In this document: one piece after another, positions 22,563-34,131 of the stretch
Layout: each line of letters begins with the position of its first letter
How positions within the stretch are numbered: the stretch's first letter is position 1
Assembly (NCBI GenBank): GCA_037903475.1
Contig: JBAJFG010000583.1
Coordinates: 310,001-374,000, forward strand
Length of the DNA: 64,000 nucleotides
Reading direction: 5' to 3'
Origin: Ancylostoma caninum
Taxonomy: Eukaryota > Nematoda > Chromadorea > Rhabditida > Ancylostomatidae
Made by a program: the position numbers and the translations under genes
The notes under the pieces: model-generated
Database searches by the model: none
Told to the model about the DNA's origin: nothing
What the model saw: the letters and a program-made list of their open reading frames with translations, nothing else

Positions 22563-23890
22563 ATGCTGTTCCTCCCAATCGGTACACTGCTATTGGCGCA
22601 AAAGAAATCGATGATTATATCGACAGCGGTGCTAAGTCTTGGTCCTTCTTTCGCTGCATCTCCGAGAGTTGGCAGTTCCACCATAGACAGAGTTCTTTGT
22701 GGGCCTCATCAGTTTGCCCTTCGATTGCGTTGGAGGTTGCAAACTGGGCCGACATACTTGATGGACAACCAACTATCATTTCCAGCGAGAGGAATCAAGC
22801 TTCCAAGACCAGCTTCTGAAGTTGATGCAAGAATAGCTGGTCTAGAGATTGCCATACACCGAATATATTCAAGCGAAGCAACACAAACCTATCGCTCTAA
22901 TCTAACACCAAGCGAGCAAAGAGGCATCATAAAGCTTCTCCGTTCCAGGAAGCAAAGATGCACGATTGGAGAGCGGCTCCTTGTAGTCATGCCACAGTCG
23001 ATGGATAAGATCATTACCAACAGTGTACTCTCCGATTGCTCGACGTACTACGAAAACACTATGGCTGCATTTAGCAAAGCATGTGATGTTGTAAAACAGG
23101 CAATAACAACTGTTGTGAAATCAAAGTTGGGCGCACTCTTTGCAAAACAACTCTTGAATTCGCATCCGATGGTTCCTAAGTTCTACAGTGTCAAAAAGAC
23201 GCACAAACTTCCTCCAGCAAATGATTTCATTACGATACTTCCAGATGCGATTGAAATTCGTCTAGTAATTCCATCTTGCGGAGGTCCATCTGATAGACTA
23301 AGTTGTTGCTTATGAAAGTTCATTGCCACTAATCCAATTTGTTAGGGCTCATATTGTGAACGTAGAATCATAGCTTGCCTCGTTATCTCAGTGCCAGATA
23401 CCATCAACGGCTCACGATGCAAGTTTTGACGTTGCTCATGATGGAAAAACCTGATGGAGATACCTTTTCTGAACACGAAAATCAGGGTAGTGGGCGGTCA
23501 TATTGAATGTCTACGGTATAAGAAATCTGCCTCACGTAACATCTTGGTGAACTCTAGAAGTGCCCATCTCATTTTTGTGACAACGAACATTGTGCGGAAT
23601 TTCTTGAAGACGAAAGAGACTATGCACGACAACGAACATTTACGAAAACAGATGCCTCGAAGCAAATTGCCGGTACTGTACTGAGAAGAAAATCTGCGGA
23701 CTTCGAGGCACAGTCTATATTGGAGGATGAACTGTGGGGGTGCGATGTGGAGGCCCGAAAAACCATCGGTACTTGCAGAGGATATAGGCGGGGGTGCGAC
23801 GTACCCCCGAACTTTGATAAGAGCTTCGGATGGGGGCGGAGGAACATGGCAGGTAATCCGAGATCTCCTCGATGCATTACCTCACAGAGC
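22563..23890 (+). pseudogene. Penelope-like reverse transcriptase relic
   Basis: The open frame 22563-23315 has NLTPSEQRGIIKLLRSRKQ, then LSDCSTYYE, PKFYSVKKTHKLPP and IRLVIPSCGGPSDRLS, matching the N-terminal and finger region of Penelope-like elements (family FYGLPKIHK and RPIVS motifs). After a stop, the frame at 23454 has IPFLNTKIRV, ECLRYKKSASRNIL and SRSAHLIF, matching their later FLNTxI and KPxxxNxYL...SxHP blocks. The catalytic YxDD segment between them is missing. No GIY-YIG endonuclease was seen. The element is truncated and frameshifted. Confidence 0.7.
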
Positions 23891-24162
23891 AGTGAGTTCT
23901 GCCTAATTTTCCACTACTTGTAGACCTGCACTCTATACTTCTCCTATGATAACGTATAATACGCTTTTTATAGTCATAATCACTCTGGGAATTCCTTTTA
24001 TATTAATGTACGTTGAGTTTCTCATTGTCACATTCTCTCTGGAAACGGCATTCACCGTTTAAGTCTCTGAAGTGTCTCTTTTACAATTTGACCGGACTTC
24101 CTACTCACAAGAGCATCTATTTCGCATCTATTTTGGTTCCTGACACAGAATATAGCGTTTTT

Positions 24163-27100
24163 AAAGGCAGCGCCCACGGAAATTTTCGACCAGAAAAATT
24201 CAGCGTATTCCAACGGTATTGGAGGTGCTGAACATTCGCATGATGTCGAAACTTTCTGATAGCACCAAAAACACTGATTTTAGATGCTCCTGACCAAGTT
24301 GGGTGTAGCAGCTATGGTCAAGTTGCACGAGCCATGCGATGAGGATTGACATCAAAAGATCGATAATATCGTTTTTTTTTCACCAGTTGGATATTTGCGC
24401 AATCATTTATTTGTTCTAAACTACAGCCTTTCTACACCTCATCAGGATAGATAACCACTGGGAAATGTGTAGCACCTGGCAGAGAACTAACTGAGAAATC
24501 AAAACATCAGGAAATCCTCTAGTGGAGGAGAATTTGGAGAAAATTGAAATTTCAACGATAAGTAGTTTGAACACTTACCAAAGAGCTTCACATACCGTAA
24601 AATGCAAATGAGAAGTTCGAGCTAATATAAGTAGGGAAAAGTGTAAAAAATCATCAAAAGAACTCACGAAGACAAAAAATTACTGAATTTCACCGAGATC
24701 GCAACAAAACAGCTGTTTCTATTGCAATTCGCGCAACAAACAGCTAACGGAAAACTTGTCCAAATTTGCCGCTGGCACAAAGATGTACCAGTTACTGCAC
24801 TGAACGCAGTGGGTTTCCGTTGTTGTTACTGTATAGGAACCATTCAGTAGAGTGTTGACCGAATCGAATAATATTCGAATAATTATTCGAATATTCGAAT
24901 ATTCGTTTATTCGAAACATTCGAATATTCGAAAAATCAGAACATTCGGATTACTCGAATATTCGAATATTCGACGCTTTCAAAATATTCGTTTATTCGAA
25001 TATTCGAATACTCGACGCTTTCAAAATATTCGTTTATTCGAATATTCGAATATTCGATCACTCTTAATTATTCGATTACTCGAATATTCGCATATTCGGG
25101 GTGGATACATTTGAATATTAGATCATTCGAATAATCGAGCAGTCATTTTCAACAGCACCTTCGCTCTCATAATCATTCTCGAGACCCACCAACAAGCACC
25201 TACTGTCGCTAAATTTGTGATTGCTAAAATTTCACCCACACATCGCCAGTATGCGTTGCTGCCGTTGTCAGCACGCCACATTATCATTTCGGCGGTCTGA
25301 CAGCGGACTTTCTCCAGGCTCACCACACATAGATAATTTAATGACCGCGTTCAATTACTTGGTTGAGTGTAGAGTTGCCTACGCCAAATATTTGTACCGC
25401 GGTTCACCCGCACATTGTCTGAGAATACCTGCTGACGTAAACAGATCGCTACAATTTTGTGTCAAGTCTTGAGCCTTCAATTTGGTGAAAAAACTCCAGA
25501 AAAGACAAAGAGCTTACTGGGAATTTCCAATCTTTATGATACTAGTCTGCCATGGAGGCTCCACGCCTCCATTTCGAGTAATCCTACTTTTTCCAACCTC
25601 ATCCCGCAACCTTACCACCAGCATGCCACTGCAACTTCTGTGCACAAAATTTGGGAAATTAACTTCATTTATTTATACAATACAAAGCACGCGTTCTGAG
25701 AAACGATCTCGAGATGTTGGATGGAAACCCAGCAAAGCGATTAGCAAGTACGTACAAGTTTGACGTACTAGTTTGCTGAGTCAAAAACTCCTAAAAATGC
25801 TCCTATTTGTTTTCATTACCTAGAAAGAAACTCATGCTGACTTATCATATGGCTGTAACATTCTACGTATGTTGCTGTAGCAAAAAAAAACTTATGCAGA
25901 CTCATTACAGAAACGAGTGCAACACTATGTACATATCTTGAGGTTTCAGTGATTTGGGATTGGGTTAGTTCTTGCAATTGCTAGTAGCTCCAATACTGAA
26001 CCCGTCAGCTGAGAACTGGGCTCACTTGAAATTAGGTTCGAAACACCGGTTCTTAACTCTATTCAGTGTTGTCTATTTTATTAGACGTCGCGAAAGTTTC
26101 AGCCATTTTTGGACGTCTTTTCGGGTTAATTCTTTTTCTTCAATATAACAAGCATCTACACAATGTAAACGAAATCATTATTCTGCGCAAACATTAAATT
26201 TTGTTGGCAGCAGCTTTTAACAAATGGTTCCTTTGTACTTTCTGAGGAGGTAGTTCTCGTTTATGCAGTAGTTTTGGCAGTTATTGGCTTAAGAGTCAAC
26301 CACATTTCCTTGCGTGAATTACATAAAGAACCCTCTTCTCGTCACCGGTAACCAAGATGGCTAGCTGAGCGAAGCTCTGTTGAAAACTCAAAAAGTTTAT
26401 GCACGCACTCTACGCACTTGAAACTGGCGGTCACTCAGATCATGAGGTATCCACACGTCGTATTTCGTTGCCTCCCCGTGGAGAAGCAGGTAAAAAATAC
26501 TGTGTCGTGATGTCGTTGGAGGTCCTCTGCCAGGTCAAGGATACCACTACGCGGATTCTATTCAATCAGTTCCAGGAGGCGCTCGCTTTTGTTGCATCCC
26601 TTGAGTTGCTACATTTTCTGAATTATCAAACCAGGAGCAGCCGAACATGCTTGTAGTCAGTGACGATATTTTCAGTCATAATCGCAACGGAATGATAGGA
26701 GAAACTGGATATAGGTAGAGCATTGACTAACCCTTGTATAAGTTTTGGACAGGAAATTCCAAATCAATTTCGAAAAAATTAGCAACACACAAAAGTAAGT
26801 GATTTCGACTAAGTAAGTAGTAGTAAATAGTGGTAAAGTGAATAAGTAACTTTCGCGGCAACCTAATGAGTAATTGTTCTATTCAGAGAACTTCCCTTTG
26901 CATACTCAGCCGAAATAAATGTAGAGCAACTTCCCAAATATTCGAAATATTCGAATATTCGAAGCAGATGATCGAATATTCGAATAATTCGAATATTCGA
27001 GAGGTTGGAATATTCGAACTATTCGAATATTCGAATATTCGGAGACGTCGAAAAATTCGTTTACTCGAATATTCGAATATTCGGGCGTTTCAAAATATTC

Positions 27101-27267
27101 GTTTATTCGAATACTCGAATATTCGGCCATATCGAAATATTCGATTATTCGAATATTCGAATATTCGAAAAAATTTTTCGAATGCAACACTCTACCATTC
27201 AGACTCCAGTAAAGAATCAGGAAGTGTGAAAATCTGAGAAGCGAAAGTTTCCGTGGGTGCTGCCTCT
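24163..27267. mobile_element. TTAA-type element (copy of 30182-30935), split by a hAT-like insertion
   Basis: The left end is TTTAAAGGCAGCGCCCACGG at 24160-24179 and the right end is TTTCCGTGGGTGCTGCC at 27248-27264. Between them, 24166-24847 and 27195-27264 align along their length with the intact copy at 30186-30930. The flank has decayed on the right (TCTAA instead of TTTAA). No transposase is encoded. Confidence 0.8.
24848..27194. mobile_element. hAT-like non-autonomous element with ATTCGAATA subterminal arrays
   Basis: Terminal inverted repeats are TAGAGTGTTG (24848-24857) and CAACACTCTA (27185-27194). The 8 bp CCATTCAG flanks both ends (24840-24847 and 27195-27202), and the paralogous element at 30182-30935 shows the unfilled site (AACCAATCGGAGTG...), so the duplication is a true target-site duplication. 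An 8-bp target and TAG-type termini fit hAT. Both subterminal regions (about 24862-25135 and 26935-27180) are packed with ATTCGAATA-like palindromic units, including longer units containing TTTCAAAATATTCGTTTATT. The interior (25140-26930) shows no recognisable transposase. Confidence 0.8.
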
Positions 27268-28369
27268 AACTCTGTGTGTGCCCTAACAGAGTCTTATCTC
27301 AGAAATCGCTTCCGAGATTTTTATAGTGAGAAAGTCAGTGTGAACTGGCGTGTACAGTGGTATACATGACAGACCTCAAAAAGGGTGACCCTGTTTCTTA
27401 AGAGGCCACGGCTGATTCAGCAATTCCTTATGTTACTCGGAGAAATTATGGGTCAACACCAGAACTTACTCAAACCTAAGCTGTTGCCTACACGGATTCC
27501 AGGCCTCGCTGTTTCCAGACCAGGCTACGGTCAGGTTATATCTGATCAGATGACGGATATGAACTGTTGGCTGGCCAGGAAACGAGTATCGCACGAGGAA
27601 ATCGAGAGTTGAAGTTTTCTAATACTTTTCTATGAAGTCGAAAATTGCGCACTTTTGCAATCAGAAAGATTTTCTCTATATTAACGTATAAGTCGAAACC
27701 TGCCGCAAGTACGCATCACAGAGAATACTCGTAGTGAGACTGCTGTTTAGTCTTCGAGACCAGAACTATGGCAAAAGTTGGCTAAGCCCACGAAACCAGC
27801 GTGGAGTTGCTCGTCTCTGCGATTTTTCAAGGTAGATTTCCATGGGTTCCATGAGATATTACATTTTATAGAATCATGCCATTTGAAAGTGGGTAGACGT
27901 TTCATCCTGAACGAGAGCTGAAAAATAGTTCGAATAAAAAGACTAATAAACAGTCGATGAGCCGATATTTTGCCGAAAATTTTCGTCATATTTGTGTTCA
28001 GCGCATTGGAAAACCTCAGTGGGCGTGTGCTCAATATCCCCCGATCAAAAGCGTAAAACTCGATTAAGTCAATGGTTTAATCTATAATGTTATACAAAAC
28101 TGTAGATATATTTGTGTACAGCGTATAAACACCTCAATAGACATGTCATCAACGATTTCTGGACAAAATTGAGCAAAATTCAATGAAATCGGTGTGAACG
28201 GTAAAGCAGTCCACAGTTCTTGGCGGAAAGAGTGCTAAAATCTCCATCGCCCTTAGGAGTTATGGATTCAACGTTTGGTCGTGATTGGTATAAATAGGGC
28301 TCTGTAACATTTTCTTCTCTTGGGAATGCACTGTGATAAAAACATTAGTGGATGCCTCGAGTAGTCCCT

Positions 28370-28665
28370 CCGCTGTGGGCACGGATGGAGCAGAGGTAAA
28401 GCAGCGGACTGTGAAGCAACCGAAGAGCAATGGTAAATGATCGGTAGGTCAGTTCAGAAGCCACGACCGGTAGTGGGGGTGATAAGTTTTGTTCAAAAAC
28501 CCCCATTCCGGTACATGCGGAGGAAGGTACCGGGACTTGCGGAGGACTAACAATAAGTCGGGAATTGTGGTCTGTCACAGACCGGATCTCCTTACCAAGC
28601 CCCCCGGGAGCCCTGCAATAGCCCTACGCATCGGTGCGTTACTATGTCTGAGTCGGCGAGACAAT
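28370..28665 (+). repeat. tRNA-derived SINE candidate
   Basis: CACGGATGGAGCAGAGGTAAAGCAGCGGACTGTGAAG matches, over about 35 bp, the tRNA-like segment read in reverse near 7640-7678 (split here: the A-box part is GGATGGAGCAGAGGTAA). The body that follows contains ACCCCCATTCCGGTACATGC and CCAAGCCCCCCGGGAGCCC and has no coding motif. The 3' limit is uncertain. Confidence 0.4.
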
Positions 28666-29160
28666 GAGACGTCTTCGCAGCAAATTAAATGAACACCGAA
28701 GAGCTTTGGCTACCACGGCCTCCTATCCTAGTGAGAGTTTTTCCAGGCATCGAACCCCAAAACACACGCAGGAACCACCACCAGCGTTCGCGGTTCCAGC
28801 AGTTCCAGTAGTGTTCCACCGCTACTTAGCTGGGACGCTGGAAAGGAAAATGAGGGAGGAAAAAGAGATAAGAATACATGAGCCAGAGATAAATAAAGAG
28901 AGAAGTTAAGAGAAGTGTTGCGACTAATCACTTGATTCCTTCGGCTCTCGGGCACTCACTCGCTCTATACTTGCCACCCACTAGAGGAATGAGATCTATC
29001 CCCTTCTTGTCGCTTGTGCTCTGCAGCTTCAATAAGATTTGTATGTATAGATCAGCCGCATCGTTGGATTTAAAATCATTCATCATCACCTTTCCATACG
29101 GTATGTCGCTCTTTTGTTGTTTGCCTGTGATGATGATGATGTTGCATCGTTTTTGAAATA

Positions 29161-29585
29161 TTAACACGTTCGCGACACACGCGCTTTTGCGTACTTCGGA
29201 CCCGTGCTCGACCTGTTGAGCACGTGGTCCCACGCGGTCGCATTTTTTTCTTTCCTATATAAAAACTACGATTTTTCGCTAGAGTTATCCTTTCTTTTGT
29301 AGTTCTCGAAGATTCCTTTCATTTCTGTTGTCTAGTGATTTGTCGTTGTTAGAATTATTTTGGAAGTTTATTATTCTTCTATCTGTTATAGTAAGGAAAA
29401 TCTGATGAAAAAGTTTGAGAAAAGGTCTGTTTTGCCCACTGCATGTGTGATACTCTAGCATCTCTCTTACTACGCTACTACGAAAGAGTTAGCTAACTGC
29501 AGACATTTCGCAAAGATATGGTCAATTACTAATTACTAAATTGGTAGTGCACGACCGGTCGTGCACGCGGTCGCGAACGTGTTAA
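29161..29585. mobile_element. TTAA-flanked MITE at the 3' end of the RTE LINE
   Basis: The left ed reads TTAACACGTTCGCGAC and the right end its exact inverse GTCGCGAACGTGTTAA, so TTAA duplications flank a 12-bp terminal repeat CACGTTCGCGAC. The right subterminal part contains the perfect palindrome GTGCACGACCGGTCGTGCAC. No coding region is seen. The RTE tail begins immediately to the right. TTAA duplication is typical of piggyBac-type elements; assignment is inference. Confidence 0.7.
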
Positions 29586-30181
29586 GGTCTGACGAAGGCA
29601 TTAATTCTTCTTCATCTTTGCGTTTGTCCCGCTCGTTGGCGGAGTCCGCTTTCCTGATCTTCTGACGCCATTTAGCTCTATCGTGAGCCTGGTTTGGGTG
29701 GGCCCCACGTGCTTCAGATCCGCATGCAGTGTGTCCAGCGACCGTTGCTTCCTTTTGGTTGTTTTCCTGATACCTAGAGATCAAGGCCTACTTTGCAAAC
29801 GGTGTCATTGTTGGTGAGCGGCCGTACCATCTAAGGCGGGTTTAGTGGAGCTTGTTAACAATCGTGGCGATGCCGAACCGCTCTCGGATCTTTTCATTGC
29901 GTATGCGGTCCACACGCGTGATACCAGCCATCCATCGGAACGTCTTCATCTCCATCACACCCAGGCAGCGTTCCACTTCTTTGGTGGCCGGCCAGCATTT
30001 TGCACCATACAGTGCGACGGGTCTAATAACTGCTCGATACATCTTCAACTTGAAGCGATCCGAGATCTTCTTGTCGCACAGCACTCCTGTCACCGAGCGC
30101 TACTTCAACCATGTAGCGTTGATACGACTGACAACTTCATGGGCTAGGTTGCCATCGGTTGAGATTGTTGAGCCGAGATAT

Positions 30182-30935
30182 TTAAAGGCAGCACCCACGG
30201 AAATTTTCGACTTGAAAAAAGTCAACAAATCCCAAAGCTATCGAAGGTGCTGAACAATTGCATATACTCGGAACTTTCCGATAGCACCAAAAACCCTGTT
30301 TTCAGAAGCTCACGGTAAGGTTAGGTGCAGCAGGTGTGGTCGAGTTGCATGAGCTCTGGGATGGGGATTGACAGCAAAAGATCGATAACGTCTTTTTTCA
30401 CCGGTTGGATATTTGCGCTATCAGTTATTTGTTCCATACTGCAGGCTTTCCGTACCTCATTAGGAAAAATAACCATTGGAAATTGTGACGCACTTAGCAT
30501 ATATGTCATTTGAAAATCAAAACCTCGGGGAATCTTCTAATAGGAGGAAATTCGGAGAAAGTCGAAATTTCAACATAAAATAGTTTGAACTTTTGCTAAA
30601 CAGCTTTAATTTCTGTGAAATACAAATGAGAAAGCATTCCATCTAATAGAAGTAGCAAAAGTACAAAAAATCCTCAAAATGACTCACGAGGAGAGAAAAA
30701 CGACTGAATTTCACCAGAACCGCAGTGAAACAGCTGTTTCTGTTGCAATTCGAGCAACAAACAACTAACGGAAAACTCGTCCAAATTGACCGGTGGCACA
30801 AAGATGTACCAGTTACTGCGATGAGCGCAGTTGGTTTTCGTTGTTGTTATTATAAAGAAACCAATCGGAGTGCGCTAAAGTACCAGAAAGTGTGAAAATC
30901 TGAGGAGCGAAAGTTTCCGTGGGTGCTGCCTTTAA
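30182..30935. mobile_element. TTAA-type element A, intact ends
   Basis: Terminal inverted repeats AGGCAGCACCCACGGAAA (30186-30203, and inverted at about 30914-30931) flank about 715 bp without a transposase. TTAA lies at each edge (30182-30185 and 30932-30935). The copy at 24163-27267 is homologous along its length. It interrupts the RTE coding frame together with element B. The piggyBac-like assignment rests on the TTAA target and is inference. Confidence 0.8.
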
Positions 30936-31402
30936 AGGCAGCAGGAGCTGAAATCCTCGACTCCGAGCTGAGCTGTGGGTGATGAAGTACAGACTCAGCA
31001 CATCATAAATGTGAAACGAACACAGACAATTATGGCTTACCTGCAGAGAAAATGGAACATTCGTCGCGAACACGCCTGGCCGTGTTCGTGCGCGGACGAG
31101 TTTTCCCCGGCGCAAAAAGCCATTGCGATGCGTGTTTGGCGCAAAAGGAAAACGAAATGCATTCAATTCACAGGGTTTCATGGCGGGACTCGGCCAAAAC
31201 CACGCGCCGCAATGGCTTTCGCGCCGGGGAAAACTCGTCCGCGCACGAACACGGCCAGGCGTGTTCGCGACGAATGTTCCATTTTCTCTGCAGGTAAGCC
31301 ATCATTGTCTGTGTTCGCTTCACATTTATGATGTGCTGAGTCTGTACTTCATCACCCACAGCTCAGCTCGGAGTCGAGGACCTCAGCTCCTGCTGCCTTT
31401 AA
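30932..31402. mobile_element. TTAA-type element B, fold-back palindrome
   Basis: Two arms of about 190-200 bp, 30936-31135 and about 31200-31398, are near-perfect inverted copies. Each starts at the outside with AGGCAGCAGGAGCTGA, passes CTCGACTCCGAGCTGAGCTG and CTTACCTGCAGAGAAAATGG, and reaches GCGCGGACGAGTTTTCCCC near the middle. The spacer is about 65 bp. TTAA lies at both edges (30932-30935, shared with element A, and 31399-31402). There is no protein; transcription would give a long hairpin. Confidence 0.85.
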
Positions 31403-33699
31403 AGAAGTCAGTTCTCGGAAGGTCATTGCCATCAACCTAAATGGTGGCGGGCTCATTCATATCGGTCGTCATATACTCAGTCTTCTTGACACTGAGCCGA
31501 AGACCAAACCGCGCTAGACGTTCGCTCCAGGCCTGTGTCTGTCGTTCAAGGTCCTCCTTTTGTTCAGATGTGAGCATGACGTCATCTGCGTATAGCAGAG
31601 TTCATGGTGTCGGCCTCTGAAGGTCTCTCGTAGTAGCGTCCATGACGACGATGAAGAGAAGCTGTGAGAGGGCTGATCCTTGATGAAAGATGGGAAATTG
31701 TGCTGACGTGCTCGCGGCCGCCTGCACTCGACTCCTCGGGTCCGCATAGAGAATTCTAACCCACTCAATGGGCTCCTCTGGAATGCCGTGCCACCATACC
31801 GGATGACATCATGTGGCAGGTTTTCTCCAGATCGAGAAATGCTAGATGCAGTAGCTTCTCCTTCTCTCGATGTTTCTCGATTATCAGTCGAGCTGCATGG
31901 ATTGCATCCATAGTTCCGCAGTTGACTACGAACCCACACTGGTTCACGGTAACTCGGATGATGTCGCGTATTCGGTGGTCGTTCGAATATCTTCATACTG
32001 TGAGACAATATACGTATTGGCCGATAGTTTGAGCAATCCGCAGGGCTGCTTCTCTTCTTCCAGATCGGTATGGTGGTACTCCTCTGCCACCCCACAGGGA
32101 TCTTCTTCTCTACGATAATCTGGTTGAGGAACAACGTCAGCCATTCAGCTGAGTTCCAGTGTCTCGACTTCCATAGTTCCACCGCTACGTCATCAGGACC
32201 CGTCGCTTTTCCTGGTTTCATCCGCTTTAGCGCAGCCATGGTTTCATGCACGGTGATCGGCTAAATAGGACCGTAAGCTGGCGGTAATTGTGGAATGTAT
32301 GAGAGGACCGTGTTCGTCGTTCCCTCCGTAGGACTTTTCGACCTCTTCGACTTGTCGCTCGCCAATCGGTAGATGAGGCGTTCCGCGCCATCTTTCTCAT
32401 CTAGCTTCTTGCTAGCATTGTCGTAGTGCTCAGCCTTCGTGACAGCCACAGCCTTCTTTGCTGCTTTCTTCGCTTCTAGATACCTTTGCCAGTTATCATC
32501 CGTCTTGCTACCGAGGAACACGTGGTAGAGGCGTTTCTTTTCGCGCACCTTCAGTTTCACTTCATCCATCTATAGCCACGCCTATCTGTCAATCCTCCGG
32601 CGACCTGGTTTAGTCGTGTCAAGCTCTAAACATGCCACACCTTCAATTACTCGGGTTGCGTTCTTCCAGGTCTCATCGACGGTTGTGACCGGCGGCAACT
32701 TGATGGCGGAAGTTACTGTGGCTTCCTTCTCCTTCAACCGCCACCAGTTGATTCGTGCCGGTCCGCACTGTTCGTCACGCATCCTCCTTGGCGGCATGAG
32801 TTTCGCGGTTGAGATAAGCGGACGATGTTGCGCGGCACGGTCTCGTAAGGTACAACTTTCGCATCGGTAACTATTAATAGCTTTTGATCGCTGTGTCGTA
32901 CGAGAACGAAGTCGATCTGGGTTTTCACGGTGCCACTGTAGAAGGAGACGAGGTGAGAAGAACGCTTTAGGAACTTTGTATTCATTATGACGAGATTGTG
33001 AGAGTCAGCATATTCCAGGATGCGCTCGCCATCTTCACTCCTTGTCCCGTAGCCAAAGCCTCTATGGCATCTGTAACCGTCTTTTGCCACTCCTACGTGG
33101 CCATTTAGATCTCTTGCGACGACGATTGTGTCTTCCTGTGGTACTTCCGCGGTCTTCTCGTCAAGCAGCATCCAGAATTCATCTTTGACCTGGTCAGAAC
33201 AGCCTGTCTGTGGTGCGTACGCCGGGAAGAAGGGAAGGCGTTGTTTGCAGTGGTGATGACAACCGTCAAGAGGCGGTCATCGAAACGCTTCACCTCGGCT
33301 ATCGAGTCACGGAAGCGTTGAGAGACCACTACGCCCACACCGTTCCTGGTCTTCGGACTACCGTTGTAGACTACCTTGGAGCCGTGACCTATCTCCTTTG
33401 ACTTGGCACCAGACCGCCTCGTTTTTTGCACAGCGCCCAGTTCAGTTCGAGTTCGACGATGCTCGAGTGCTGCTGCCAGTTCACCCTGTCAACGTGCCGA
33501 CGTTCAGTCGCAATGCGCGTCTTGGCTACGTTGTGATCCTTAACGATTCGCATGCCTCCTCCCCTGATGCCACCGTTCGAGAAACAACGGGACCCTCGCA
33601 TATTTTTCACACTAACCGAGCTCCGAAAGTGCGCGTCGATTCCCGTGGACGCCGTAGCTTTTATCTTAGAATCATTTTTTGTCATTGATCATATGGGTA

Positions 33700-33800
33700 T
33701 GACTGGGGTCTTCCTGAACCGGCCTGTCCGCTCGAATACGGGACGCAGTGGCGGGATTCGAACCTGAGACATCGTGGGGACATAGTGCTCTGAAGGAGCG
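33700..33800 (-). repeat. tRNA-like segment with intact B box
   Basis: On the reverse strand GGTTCGAATCCCGCC is a perfect Pol III B box, preceded by GGCGCTCCTTCAGAGCACTATG, which is only loosely like the D arm and anticodon arm. No full cloverleaf closes, so it is probably the head of a tRNA-derived SINE or a tRNA pseudogene. It lies just outside the 5' end of the RTE relic. Confidence 0.4.
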
Positions 33801-34131
33801 CCAAACGCCGAAATCTAATTGTGATAAAAGAAAAATAAGAACAGAGTCTCCGCATATCAAGATTAGTTAACAACGAATTTTTCTTTTTCCTATTTTACAA
33901 CGAATGCCCCTACTTAGAAATTTAGTTACAGAGTAGATTTTCTTTGATTTTCTTTGTTTTTCGAATTGTTTCTTTGTGTTGGAATCGTTTTAAAACTTGT
34001 TTATTTATTTACTTGTTTATTTGTCAGCGCCGTAGTGGTCAGTTACTTTAAGTTTTTCAATATTCGAAACAAAACAAAACTTCTACTACAAAAAACCGGA
34101 GCTTCAGAGAAATTATGAAGATCGTGTTCAG

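Larger units (their letters stand above)
29586..33690 (-). pseudogene. RTE-type LINE, near full length, frameshifted and interrupted
   Basis: Reading leftwards: the endonuclease shows KEIGHGSKVVYNGSPKTRNG, DLNGHVGVAKDGY and TQIDFVLVRHSDQK; the linker shows RLYHVFLGSKTDDNW and YRLASDKSKRS; the reverse transcriptase shows MKPGKATGPDDVAVELWK, VGWQRSTTIPIWKK, NYRPIRILSHSMKIFER and LLYADDVMLTSEQK; the C-terminal part shows VTGVLCDKKISDRFKLKMY, RPVALYGAKCW and GITRVDRIRNEKIRERFG, ending with AHDRAKWRQKIRKADSANER. These are signature blocks of the RTE clade in nematodes. Several frame changes make it inactive, for example after SMKIFER. It is interrupted at 30182-31402 by two tandem TTAA elements. 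Confidence 0.93.

Noticed and set aside
24862..27180. ATTCGAATA-rich blocks as a CRISPR-like array
   Set aside because: No regular spacer and repeat structure; the units are palindromic and confined to the subterminal regions of a transposon in a eukaryotic genome.
30975..31440. Open frames of 105-122 codons on both strands
   Set aside because: They are mirror images generated by the palindromic TTAA element B and have no independent coding evidence.
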